Positions 47,083 to 54,822 of a stretch of 64,000 bases of DNA are shown piece by piece. Positions within the stretch are counted from its first letter, which is position 1. Each line of letters opens with the position of its first letter. Source of the stretch: Oleispira sp963851095 (lineage in GTDB: Bacteria; Pseudomonadota; Gammaproteobacteria; Pseudomonadales; Oceanobacteraceae); assembly GCA_963851095.1 (NCBI GenBank), contig CAWKOX010000006.1:62001-126000 (forward strand). The letters are read 5' to 3'. The notes beneath the pieces were generated by a model, which did no database searches, had not been told where the DNA came from, and saw only the letters and a program-made list of their open reading frames with translations. The translations under genes and the position numbers were made by a program.

Positions 47083-47925
47083 TTACCGACTATTTTTTTC
47101 AGGTGGCAAGGCTTGATAAGAAATCCCTGGATTAAACTGTTGCATGCGATACATCTTGGATAATTGATTAACCGCTTCCGACGCACCCACAAACAAATGG
47201 CCATTGTCATTCAAGGTGGTATGCATTCGTTTTAATATATCAAGCTTGGAGTCGGCCGAGAAATAAATCAGAACATTACGACAAAAGACGATATCGAATT
47301 TTCCTAACGCGCCAAAGCTTGTTTGCAAGTTTAATGAGCGAAACTCTATGCGACGCTGTATTTCCGCATTAATTTTCCATTCATCATCACCTTGTCGGGT
47401 AAAATATTTTTTTAAATGAACATCACTCATTCCACGCTTTAAAGCTAACTGTGGATAAATACCTTCTTTAGCGATATCTAAAGCCGTCGGCGAAATATCC
47501 GTCGCAATGATTTTTACATCACCACTAAGTACTCCAGGATTTTTTCGTTTGAATTCTTCTACGGCAATACTCAGCGAGTAAGGCTCTTGACCTGTACTGC
47601 ACGCCGCCGACCAAATCCTTATAGGTCTTCGGTTTTTAGCCAGCTCTGGCAAGAGTTTTTCACTGAAAATTCTAAAAGGGTGATCATCTCTAAACCATAA
47701 TGTTTCATTGGTGGTCATTGCATCAATAACCAACCCTTTCAATGTTATGTTACGCTCCATGGCATTATTGAGTTCAGCAAGCGTGGTAAAACTTTCACTT
47801 TCAAATAAGCGTCTTAAGCGGCTGGTAATTAAATATTCTTTATTATCACCCAGTTTAATTCCGCTGTATTGCTCTAGCTTCTGCTGAAACTGATCGTATT
47901 CCGTTGCGCTGATCAAGAAACTCAT
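47083..47925 (-). CDS. cheR: Chemoreceptor methyltransferase CheR (flagellar cluster copy)
   Basis: A 280-aa CheR with the N-terminal domain (YDQFQQKLEQYSGIKLGDNKEYLITSRL), SAM motif IWSAACSTGQEPYS and IVFCRNVLIYFSADSK. It follows cheV and precedes flgB, the conserved position for the methyltransferase of the motor-linked chemotaxis system in Pseudomonas and Vibrio. It differs clearly from the copy at 2282-3085. Confidence 0.95.
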   Translation of the reverse strand: MSFLISATEYDQFQQKLEQYSGIKLGDNKEYLITSRLRRLFESESFTTLAELNNAMERNITLKGLVIDAMTTNETLWFRDDHPFRIFSEKLLPELAKNRRPIRIWSAACSTGQEPYSLSIAVEEFKRKNPGVLSGDVKIIATDISPTALDIAKEGIYPQLALKRGMSDVHLKKYFTRQGDDEWKINAEIQRRIEFRSLNLQTSFGALGKFDIVFCRNVLIYFSADSKLDILKRMHTTLNDNGHLFVGASEAVNQLSKMYRMQQFNPGISYQALPPEKNSR

Positions 47926-48009
47926 GTACTTAACTCATCTTTTAATTAACGATTAGTATTAATCTGTAACTATTAATCGTTTTAGCGATTAACTGTTTTT
48001 ATCAATTAA

Positions 48010-48945
48010 CTACTTTGGCTTTTTAAATTGCTCTATGCGCTTAACCACAACATCACCTAAGATGTCTGGATTAAATTTAGAGATAAAACCATTAGCACCA
48101 ACCTTTTCTACCATCGCCTTATTAAACACCCCACTTAAAGAAGTGTGTAATACAATATGAAAATCGGATATCCGAGAATCATTACGAACATTGGTCGTTA
48201 AGGTATACCCATCCATTTCGGGCATTTCGATATCAGAAATGAGCATCAAGTATTTATCTTGAACCCTAACTCCCGAATCGGTCAGCTGTTGAAGATGCTC
48301 CCAAGCCTGCCTACCATCATTGAGTGCGGTAACTTCTACACCAATTTCTTCTAAGCAACGACTAACCTGTTTGCGTGCAATTTTAGAATCATCAACAATC
48401 AATACATGAAGCTCTTTTGCTTCTTCGGCCACTTCTTCCGAAACGACATTATTCGACATGGTTTCATTCATCGGTGAAACTTCGGCTAAGACCTTCTCAA
48501 CATCAATGATCTCAACCAGTTTTCCATCAACTTCGGTTACCGCCGTTAAATAATGCTCACGACCAGTGCCTTTTGGTGGCGGATGAATATCCCCCCAATT
48601 CATATTGACGATACGTTCAACACCGCCAACCAAAAAGCCCTGCGTTTTTAAATTGTATTCAGTGATAATAACAAAAGCATTATCAACATCCCCAACCTTA
48701 GTACCGCCAGTCGCTAGGCTAAGGTCCATAATAGGTAAAGTACCTACCCGCAGATGTGCCACGCCTCGAACAACAGGATGGCTGTGAGGCAATACCGTCA
48801 TCTTTGGGCATTGCAAAACTTCTTTCACTTTAAATACATTAATACCGTATATCTGAGGACCTTCCATTCTAAATAACAGAAGCTCTAAGCGGTTTGCCCC
48901 TACTAGCTGGGTTCGCTGATCTACGGACTCCATCAGTCCTGCCAT
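48010..48945 (-). CDS. cheV: Chemotaxis coupling protein CheV
   Basis: A 311-aa CheW-receiver fusion. The CheW-like domain (residues about 20-165; LLFRMEGPQIYGINVFKVKEVL, VRGVAHLRVGTLPIMDL) is followed by a receiver domain with acidic pocket VDDS and phospho-acceptor in ISDIEMPEMDG. It adapts CheA-receptor coupling. It is divergent from flgA. AGGAG precedes the ATG. No clear sigma-54 or sigma-28 promoter is seen for it. Confidence 0.95.
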   Translation of the reverse strand: MAGLMESVDQRTQLVGANRLELLLFRMEGPQIYGINVFKVKEVLQCPKMTVLPHSHPVVRGVAHLRVGTLPIMDLSLATGGTKVGDVDNAFVIITEYNLKTQGFLVGGVERIVNMNWGDIHPPPKGTGREHYLTAVTEVDGKLVEIIDVEKVLAEVSPMNETMSNNVVSEEVAEEAKELHVLIVDDSKIARKQVSRCLEEIGVEVTALNDGRQAWEHLQQLTDSGVRVQDKYLMLISDIEMPEMDGYTLTTNVRNDSRISDFHIVLHTSLSGVFNKAMVEKVGANGFISKFNPDILGDVVVKRIEQFKKPK

Positions 48946-48970
48946 AAATATCTCCTAATACTAACGTCTT

Positions 48971-48986
48971 CGGCATGACGTTTGCT
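48971..48986 (+). promoter_or_regulatory. Sigma-54 promoter of flgA
   Basis: CGGCATGACGTTTGCT fits the -24/-12 pattern with GG and GC 10 bases apart. It lies about 85 bases before the flgA ATG in the cheV-flgA divergent gap, so flgA (and flgMN by readthrough) can be made early. Confidence 0.72.
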
Positions 48987-49071
48987 GTATCTCTATAAAA
49001 TCGACCAATATGTCGTAAAAATGACACAGCAATTACAGTTCATTGTTTTTAGCATAGTTGAGAATCAATAA

Positions 49072-49806
49072 ATGAATAGCAAATGCGGAAGATTGAACAA
49101 ACACTCTTTAATATTTTTTATCTGTTTGAGTCTTTTCTCATCCTTTAGCCAATCTAACGAGGCCAATTTAGCCCCGAATTTAATACCATTAGAACAGTAT
49201 GTGAACGATACGGTATTGGCTCAGTGGCAAACCATAGGACAGCGTTCTGGGACAACGAATAAAGTCATCATCTCGGGCATTCCTGATGGCTATAAAGCCC
49301 CAGAATGCCAAAGCCCATTAAGTGTCGTATCTAGAAATACACTTAGATTAGGACGAAATAGCATTGAAGTTAGCTGTCAGCATCGGGCAAGTTGGTCGTT
49401 GATGCTGAATGCCGATATTGAAGTATGGCGTGATGTTGTCGTTTTACGGGACCATCTGCCGCGAGGACAGCGGGTGCATAATACCAATATTGCCCTGCAG
49501 CAACGGAATATTGGCGATCTGCAACGCGGCTATTACACCGAGATAGCTGACGTTCTTGGCAACATTAGTAAGCGTTCACTTAAAGCCGGAACAGCAATTA
49601 GCCCAAGCATGATCGACTTGCCCATTATCATCAAGCGCGGTCAGGCCATCACGCTAAAAGCGGAGCGCCCTGGGTTCTCGGTAAACATGAATGGAATCGC
49701 CCTAAAAAAAGGTCGCAAAGGCGATCGAATTAAGGTGAAAAACAGCAATAGCAACAAGGTTCTCTACGGCAGAGTCGCAGGCTCTGACTTAGTTTTAATA
49801 GATTGA
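49072..49806 (+). CDS. flgA: P-ring assembly chaperone FlgA
   Basis: A 244-aa periplasmic protein with a signal peptide (SLIFFICLSLFSSFSQS). The C-terminal SAF/FlgA domain is clear (VVLRDHLPRGQRVHNTNIALQ, GNISKRSLKAGTAISPSMI, IIKRGQAITLKAERPGFSVNMNGIAL). It assists FlgI ring assembly. It is divergent from cheV and followed by the sigma-28 promoter of flgM. Confidence 0.94.
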   Translation: MNSKCGRLNKHSLIFFICLSLFSSFSQSNEANLAPNLIPLEQYVNDTVLAQWQTIGQRSGTTNKVIISGIPDGYKAPECQSPLSVVSRNTLRLGRNSIEVSCQHRASWSLMLNADIEVWRDVVVLRDHLPRGQRVHNTNIALQQRNIGDLQRGYYTEIADVLGNISKRSLKAGTAISPSMIDLPIIIKRGQAITLKAERPGFSVNMNGIALKKGRKGDRIKVKNSNSNKVLYGRVAGSDLVLID

Positions 49807-49827
49807 TGCTTTTTAGTAAAAAAAGAT

Positions 49828-49854
49828 TAAAGTTCTCAAGGCAATAGCCGATAC
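49828..49854 (+). promoter_or_regulatory. Sigma-28 (FliA) promoter of flgMN
   Basis: TAAAGTTC, 11 bases, then GCCGATAC: near-perfect match to the FliA consensus, right after flgA. It gives the usual negative-feedback loop in which FliA drives its own anti-sigma factor FlgM. Confidence 0.92.
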
Positions 49855-49901
49855 AATACCTATAGGAGTCTAACTAGATGCAATGGCTTGGAGAAATATC
49901 C

Positions 49902-50210
49902 ATGAATATCAATAAGTTAACAAGTGGTCTTGATGGCGGGAGCAGAGCAAAAACTGATGCTGCCAGCCAACAAAACCAAAAAATAGAAGAAAATAGTAAA
50001 ACGACGGCGAATGTCGGCAGTGGCGATCAAGTAAAATTGAGCTCCAGCAGCATGAACATTCAACAAATTGAAGCTGAAGTAAGCAAGATGCCAGATGTCG
50101 ATGATAAAACCATTGATCGCATCCGCAGTGCTATCGATAGTGGCGAATATAAAATAGATTATCAACAGTTGGCAGGAAAAATGCTTGATTTCGAAGGAAA
50201 GCTTAATTAA
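49902..50210 (+). CDS. flgM: Anti-sigma-28 factor FlgM
   Basis: A 102-aa protein whose N-terminal half is disordered (N, S, Q, K rich). The FlgM C-terminal helix region follows (DQVKLSSSSMNIQQIEAEVSKMPDVDDKTIDRIRSAIDSGEYKIDYQQLAGKML). It holds FliA inactive until the hook is complete and FlgM is exported. An in-frame ATG at 49878 also has AGGAG, but that site sits at the very start of the predicted mRNA, and 49902 (GGAG, spacing 8) gives the usual N-terminus; either is possible. Confidence 0.93.
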   Translation: MNINKLTSGLDGGSRAKTDAASQQNQKIEENSKTTANVGSGDQVKLSSSSMNIQQIEAEVSKMPDVDDKTIDRIRSAIDSGEYKIDYQQLAGKMLDFEGKLN

Positions 50211-50224
50211 TCCTTGGAGTCACC

Positions 50225-50710
50225 GTGTCCAACTTACATGAAATATTTTACTTACAGCTAGGCCAAGAATTAGAAGTCGCACGTACATTGCATAGACTCC
50301 TTTGTGACGAACGCGATTTGCTAGACCCACCGAATATAGAAGAACTCAGCAAGCTACAAGCCGTTAAACAACAGCAACTTGATGAGCTTCAATCCTTGAG
50401 CCAGGCACGATGTGCTTGGTTAGAAAAGCAGCAAATTCCTCTTGATAAACACTGCTTTCAGCACCCATTATTACAATCCCCCCAAAGTGAACATAACGAG
50501 CAGTTAGCCGCCTTGTGGCAACAACTTGCCGATCAGTTTATAGAGAATCGTCGATTAACCGACATTCTGTCTATTATCGTGCTTAATGCCCGAAAAAAGA
50601 CCCAAGGTTTAATGAAAATCTTGCGCGGACAAAAGAATACTCCTAACTTATATACTAAGAGCGGCCAAACACAGGGTACATCAACGGGTTTAGGCTACGC
50701 GAAAGCTTAG
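50225..50710 (+). CDS. flgN: Flagellar export chaperone FlgN
   Basis: A 161-aa helical chaperone for FlgK and FlgL. It has a GTG start with GGAG at spacing 5. The FlgN pattern is present (LGQELEVARTLHRLLCDERDLL, LQAVKQQQLDELQSL, NRRLTDILSIIVLNARKKTQGLMKIL, and C-terminal YTKSGQT). It lies 14 bases after flgM. Its client FlgK is unusually large here. Confidence 0.94.
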   Translation: MSNLHEIFYLQLGQELEVARTLHRLLCDERDLLDPPNIEELSKLQAVKQQQLDELQSLSQARCAWLEKQQIPLDKHCFQHPLLQSPQSEHNEQLAALWQQLADQFIENRRLTDILSIIVLNARKKTQGLMKILRGQKNTPNLYTKSGQTQGTSTGLGYAKA

Positions 50711-50740
50711 TAAGCCATAACATAAATGGCAGAGGGAATT

Positions 50741-51580
50741 ATGGCAGACGAAAATGCAGTTGAAGGTGACCTTGATGAAGGTAACGCAGTAGAGCAAAAA
50801 ACTGCAACAGTAAGCCCTGCAGCAAGTAATGACGAATATTTTTTAGAAACCTTAGAAGATATTTATGGCGCATTACGAAAAATTATTTTAATGCAGCAAC
50901 CTGTGTCGATCACTATCGAAGGCAGTGACGCACATTATACATCTGCCATCACCAATGCCAGCCTAAAGCACAGCAGCTTCTTTCTCGATAAGGTCGTGCC
51001 TGAAAATGGCAACGAATTAATTCGTTCTGGCAGTCGTTTTTCTGTGTTGGCCGATAGCCAGGGTGTGAAAATCGAATTTAATATGACGGGCAGAATCAAA
51101 TACCAGCCTAGCAATGAACAATATCGTGTTGAATTTCCGACTCAAGTACTTTATCTACAACGTCGCACTGCCTACCGAGTGATGATCTCTCCGGCTCACA
51201 AGATCTTAGTAAAGTTAAAAATGGAGGATGGAGGGGATAACCTCATAGGCCAGCTTGCCGATCTATCCTCGAGTGGTTTTAAGGCTATTTTTAAAGGTGA
51301 TTCTGTAGAGCGCTTACAAAACAATAGTAATATTGCGGTCGCTCGCATCAAGTTTAATGAGCAAAACAACATGGATTGCAGCCTGGTTGCACGCCACGTT
51401 GTCGGCACACAAAATGGCAATACCCAAGTTGGCTTTGCTTTTAATATTGTTTCTGGCATGGGCCAGCGCTACCTAGATCGCCTTATTGGCGAACTGCAAT
51501 GGGAAGAGCGCCAAAGAGCAGAACAGGCTGAGCTCAATAAGTTGAAAAATAACGAGCAGCTACCAAACCTTCAAGATTAA
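50741..51580 (+). CDS. YcgR-type c-di-GMP-binding flagellar brake (PilZ) protein
   Basis: A 279-aa protein with an N-terminal YcgR domain (about 40-150) and a C-terminal PilZ domain. The c-di-GMP motif is seen as QRRTAYRV (RxxxR-like) and DLSSSGFKAIF (DxSxxG). In relatives it slows the motor when c-di-GMP is high. The ATG at 50741 has GAGGG directly upstream and is preferred over 50726. It follows flgN by 30 bases and probably shares the sigma-28 transcript. Confidence 0.9.
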   Translation: MADENAVEGDLDEGNAVEQKTATVSPAASNDEYFLETLEDIYGALRKIILMQQPVSITIEGSDAHYTSAITNASLKHSSFFLDKVVPENGNELIRSGSRFSVLADSQGVKIEFNMTGRIKYQPSNEQYRVEFPTQVLYLQRRTAYRVMISPAHKILVKLKMEDGGDNLIGQLADLSSSGFKAIFKGDSVERLQNNSNIAVARIKFNEQNNMDCSLVARHVVGTQNGNTQVGFAFNIVSGMGQRYLDRLIGELQWEERQRAEQAELNKLKNNEQLPNLQD

Positions 51581-51658
51581 TCTGCGTATTAATTAGTACG
51601 TGCATTAAACAGGTTAACGAAGATACGAGCCGCGTATTTATTCTGTTACAATGCCGCC

Positions 51659-52099
51659 ATGACTGATATCGACTTCTATATATTATCCGCACAAGAGCCG
51701 CAGCAAAGATTAGACTTTGCTTGCCGCCTCGTTGAAAAAGCTTACCGCAGCCGCTGTAAGGTATATATTCACCTTGATAACGACGCTGAAGCCAAAGCTT
51801 TTGACGAACTATTATGGAACTATCGCGAAAATAGCTTTATTCCCCACGGCCTAGTAGGCAGTGATGATCTTGAAGAGAATTGCCCCGTGTACATTGGCTC
51901 TGGTGATCAACAAGCACCACACTTTGATGTACTACTGAACTTAGCCACTGACATTCCAGCGACCTTTGCTCGCCATAAGCGTTTGCTTGAAATTGTGATT
52001 CAGCAAGATGCCGTTTTAGCGGCGACTCGACTCCACTATAAGTTCTATAAAGAACGCGGTTATCCGATTAATAACATCGATATGCGTATATCTGATTGA
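51659..52099 (+). CDS. holC: DNA polymerase III chi subunit HolC
   Basis: A 146-aa protein with family features: IDFYILSAQEPQQRLDFACRLVEKAYRSRCKVYIH, FDELLWNYRENSFIPHGL and PVYIG. It belongs to the clamp-loader complex and contacts SSB. It is unusual in standing alone; in many gammaproteobacteria holC lies between pepA and valS, which are not nearby. Confidence 0.9.
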   Translation: MTDIDFYILSAQEPQQRLDFACRLVEKAYRSRCKVYIHLDNDAEAKAFDELLWNYRENSFIPHGLVGSDDLEENCPVYIGSGDQQAPHFDVLLNLATDIPATFARHKRLLEIVIQQDAVLAATRLHYKFYKERGYPINNIDMRISD

Positions 52100-52142
52100 T
52101 TTGTTGCGGCATCTGACCAGTTGGACAATTATTCTGCCTCAA

Positions 52143-52163
52143 GGCTATAATACTCGTATAGCC
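52143..52163. promoter_or_regulatory. Inverted repeat between holC and the Tsx-like gene
   Basis: GGCTATA and TATAGCC pair around a 7-base spacer; the left arm contains a TATAAT-like -10 sequence. It may be a weak holC terminator or an operator-promoter for the porin gene about 80 bases downstream. Confidence 0.35.
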
Positions 52164-52240
52164 GTTGGATATTGCAGCAAAAGCAATGCTTAGTGGTGAC
52201 CTAACCGAAGTTTATAACGATTATTATAATGGGAATAACC

Positions 52241-52972
52241 ATGAATTTTACCAAGCTTGCTTTAGCAACTACGATGACTGTTGCTGCTGGTGCTGCCAGT
52301 GCAGAGACCTTCTTTTATGATAACAGCGTATCTGTGTTGTATGGCCAAGACTATGAAGTAATAGAGTCTGATCAAGCTGTTGTTACTTTTGAACACTTTA
52401 GCGCTAATAGCTGGGGCGATATTTTTGTATTCGCTGATCGCCTAATGTCTACAGGTGATGAAGATGGTGACCAAACTCAAACGTATATCGAAGTTGCACC
52501 ACGCTTTAAAGTATCTGACTTTGATGGCGGACTTGTTAAAAACTTATACGTTGCGACCACTTGGGAAATGAGTGAAGACGAAGATAACCTTTTGGTCGGT
52601 TTAGGAACGGACTTTAATGTTCCTGGCTTCCAAAATCTTAGCTTAAATGCTTATCAGCGTTTGAACGATAACTACGAAAACAACTACCAAACAACGTTAG
52701 TTTGGGGCGTACCGTTCGCAATTGCAGGCCAAAACTTTATGTTTGATGGTTTTTGGGATTGGGCAACTGCGACAGATGAAGATAATAAAGCAGCAACCAG
52801 CAACTTCACATACCAGTTGAAATGGGATGCGGCACAAGCTCTTGGTACTGACAATAAAGTCTATGTGGGTATCGAGCATGCAACTTGGGACAACAAGTTT
52901 GCAATCGAGCACTCCTCTGGTTTCGATACCAAAGAAAACGTTGTAAGCGCACTGGTTAAAGTTCATTTTTAA
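52241..52972 (+). CDS. Tsx-like outer-membrane channel protein
   Basis: A 243-aa protein with a signal peptide (cleavage after GAASA) and an aromatic- and acid-rich beta-barrel ending in VKVHF, a typical outer-membrane insertion end. Motifs SVSVLYG, TFEHFSANSWGDIFVFADR, YIEVAPRF and FMFDGFWDWA resemble the Tsx/OmpK nucleoside-channel family. Substrate is not proven. The ATG at 52241 with GGGA at spacing 6 is preferred to 52229. Confidence 0.87.
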   Translation: MNFTKLALATTMTVAAGAASAETFFYDNSVSVLYGQDYEVIESDQAVVTFEHFSANSWGDIFVFADRLMSTGDEDGDQTQTYIEVAPRFKVSDFDGGLVKNLYVATTWEMSEDEDNLLVGLGTDFNVPGFQNLSLNAYQRLNDNYENNYQTTLVWGVPFAIAGQNFMFDGFWDWATATDEDNKAATSNFTYQLKWDAAQALGTDNKVYVGIEHATWDNKFAIEHSSGFDTKENVVSALVKVHF

Positions 52973-53047
52973 TAAACTGAATTTTAATCAGCCGAGTTTT
53001 AATCGTAGATTTCTAAATCTAGATTAAAATAGCAGCCAGCCTGCATT

Positions 53048-53074
53048 AGCAGCCTAATTCTCTATTAGGCTGCT
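53048..53074 (+). terminator. Terminator after the Tsx-like gene
   Basis: A perfect 11-bp stem, AGCAGCCTAAT with ATTAGGCTGCT, around a 5-base loop, followed by a weak T-rich tail, about 75 bases after the stop. The remaining gap to fumC (53075-53290) shows no gene; it should hold the fumC promoter. Confidence 0.7.
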
Positions 53075-53290
53075 ATCCTTTCATAGAACATCTCATGTTA
53101 TTGTTTCACCTTACTACTCTCTTTTATTTAATACGATGAGATCACCTCATGAACGATAATAGCGAATAAACCCGTCAAGGCGTGCACACTAATGACGCTG
53201 ACTTTCCATCTATTCAATGTGCAAAGTCGACTAATTACCCCCACTAAGCCGACATCCATTTAAACAGATATTAATTAAAGGAATAAGCCC

Positions 53291-54694
53291 ATGACTGAGT
53301 ATCGTATAGAGAGTGATTCTTTTGGGGAATTGAAGGTTCCCGCAGACAAATATTATGGTGCTCAGTCGGCGCGCTCGCTCATCAACTTCCCCATCGGCAT
53401 AGAGACGATGCCCGAGCCTTTAATTCGAGCATTTGGCATTATTAAGCGATCTGCAGCACAGGTTAATATGACACTTGCAGGCTTAGACCCAACCATTGGC
53501 AATGCCATCGTCAAAGCGGCCACCGAGGTGATGGAAGGCACACTCAACGATCATTTTCCGCTATCGATCTGGCAAACGGGTTCGGGCACTCAAACCAATA
53601 TGAACGCCAACGAGGTAATTTCAAATCGTGCGATAGAAATTTTAGGCGGTGAAATTGGCAGTAAAAACCCGGTACACCCAAACGATCATTGCAACATGAG
53701 CCAGTCTTCAAACGATACTTTCCCTAGCACTATGCACATTGCAGCAGTTGAAGAAATTGTTCATCGTTTAATTCCTGCACTCAGCCATCTTCATGCTGCT
53801 CTGAAACATAAAGAAGAAGAATTTGGTCATTTAATAAAAATTGGCCGGACCCATACGCAAGACGCGACGCCAATCACACTCGGCCAAGAATTTTCTGGCT
53901 ATGCGACTCAAGTTGAATGCGGTATTCGACGAATCGAATCGATATTACCCGCCCTATATCCTTTGGCCCAAGGAGCGACAGCGGTGGGGACTGGGATGAA
54001 TTCTCCCGAAGGTTTTGATCAACACATTGCCGCAGAAGTTGCCAGAATTACCCAGCTTCCTTTTACCACGGCTAACAATAAGTTTGAAGCCATTGCTGCC
54101 CATGATGCCATTGTAGAAGCCAGTGGCGCGTTAAATACGCTGGCGGTGAGTTTAATGAAAATCGCTAACGACATTCGCTTTTTAGGCTCTGGCCCTCGCA
54201 GTGGTATTGGCGAAATCCGTTTGCCAGAAAATGAACCCGGCTCATCCATCATGCCCGGTAAAGTGAATCCAACTCAGTGTGAAGCCTTAACGATGGTCGC
54301 CGCACAAGTAATGGGTAATCACGTTGCTATTACTGTCGCTGGCTCTAATGGCCATTTTGAATTGAATGCATTTAAGCCCGTCATGATTTACAACCTACTG
54401 CAATCTATCCGCTTATTAGCCGACAGCTGCCAGAGCTTCAGTGATAAATGCGTTATTGGTATTACCGCGAATGAAATGCGTATTCATTCGTTACTCGAAG
54501 AATCCTTAATGCTAGTGACGGCATTAAACCCTCATATTGGCTATGACAACGCGACTAAAATTGCTAAAAAAGCGCATCGCGAAGGCACTACATTATTAGA
54601 AGCAGCGCTCGCACTTGAGCTATTAAATGAAGAAGATTTCAACAAATGGGTCGTACCTAAAAATATGCTCTCGCCAGATAAAAAATCAGGTTAG
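53291..54694 (+). CDS. fumC: Class II fumarate hydratase FumC
   Basis: A 467-aa homotetrameric, iron-free fumarase: fumarate + water to malate in the TCA cycle. Substrate-site motifs are GSGTQTNMNANEVI, SSNDTFPS, GRTHTQDATP and the signature GSSIMPGKVN at residues 317-326, with the catalytic Ser at 318. AAAGGA precedes the ATG. Cytoplasmic, ordinary length. Confidence 0.97.
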   Translation: MTEYRIESDSFGELKVPADKYYGAQSARSLINFPIGIETMPEPLIRAFGIIKRSAAQVNMTLAGLDPTIGNAIVKAATEVMEGTLNDHFPLSIWQTGSGTQTNMNANEVISNRAIEILGGEIGSKNPVHPNDHCNMSQSSNDTFPSTMHIAAVEEIVHRLIPALSHLHAALKHKEEEFGHLIKIGRTHTQDATPITLGQEFSGYATQVECGIRRIESILPALYPLAQGATAVGTGMNSPEGFDQHIAAEVARITQLPFTTANNKFEAIAAHDAIVEASGALNTLAVSLMKIANDIRFLGSGPRSGIGEIRLPENEPGSSIMPGKVNPTQCEALTMVAAQVMGNHVAITVAGSNGHFELNAFKPVMIYNLLQSIRLLADSCQSFSDKCVIGITANEMRIHSLLEESLMLVTALNPHIGYDNATKIAKKAHREGTTLLEAALALELLNEEDFNKWVVPKNMLSPDKKSG

Positions 54695-54727
54695 AGGCTG
54701 CATTTATATACAATTAGCCTTTAGTCC

Positions 54728-54758
54728 TTGACCTGTGTCTGGGACACAGGTGTAACCT
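54728..54758 (+). promoter_or_regulatory. MerR-type (CueR-like) operator-promoter of copA
   Basis: The -35 TTGACC and -10 TAACCT are separated by 19 bases, the overlong spacer typical of MerR-family activated promoters. The spacer holds a perfect dyad, ACCTGTGTC, 3 bases, GACACAGGT (54731-54751). The neighbouring copper ATPase suggests CueR as the regulator. No cueR gene is in the window. Confidence 0.85.
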
Positions 54759-54822
54759 CTCGCTATGCATTTTAGTCCTACATTGATGCTATGTTCTCAC
54801 CGTTTTTTTAAGGAGGCTCGAC

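Noticed and set aside
48949..48995. A possible sigma-28 promoter for cheV (GCCGAAGA as -10 on the minus strand)
   Set aside because: The sequence at the -35 position matches the consensus at only about 2 of 8 bases.
53149..53170. Six-codon ATG frame before fumC
   Set aside because: It has no ribosome site and is too short to support.
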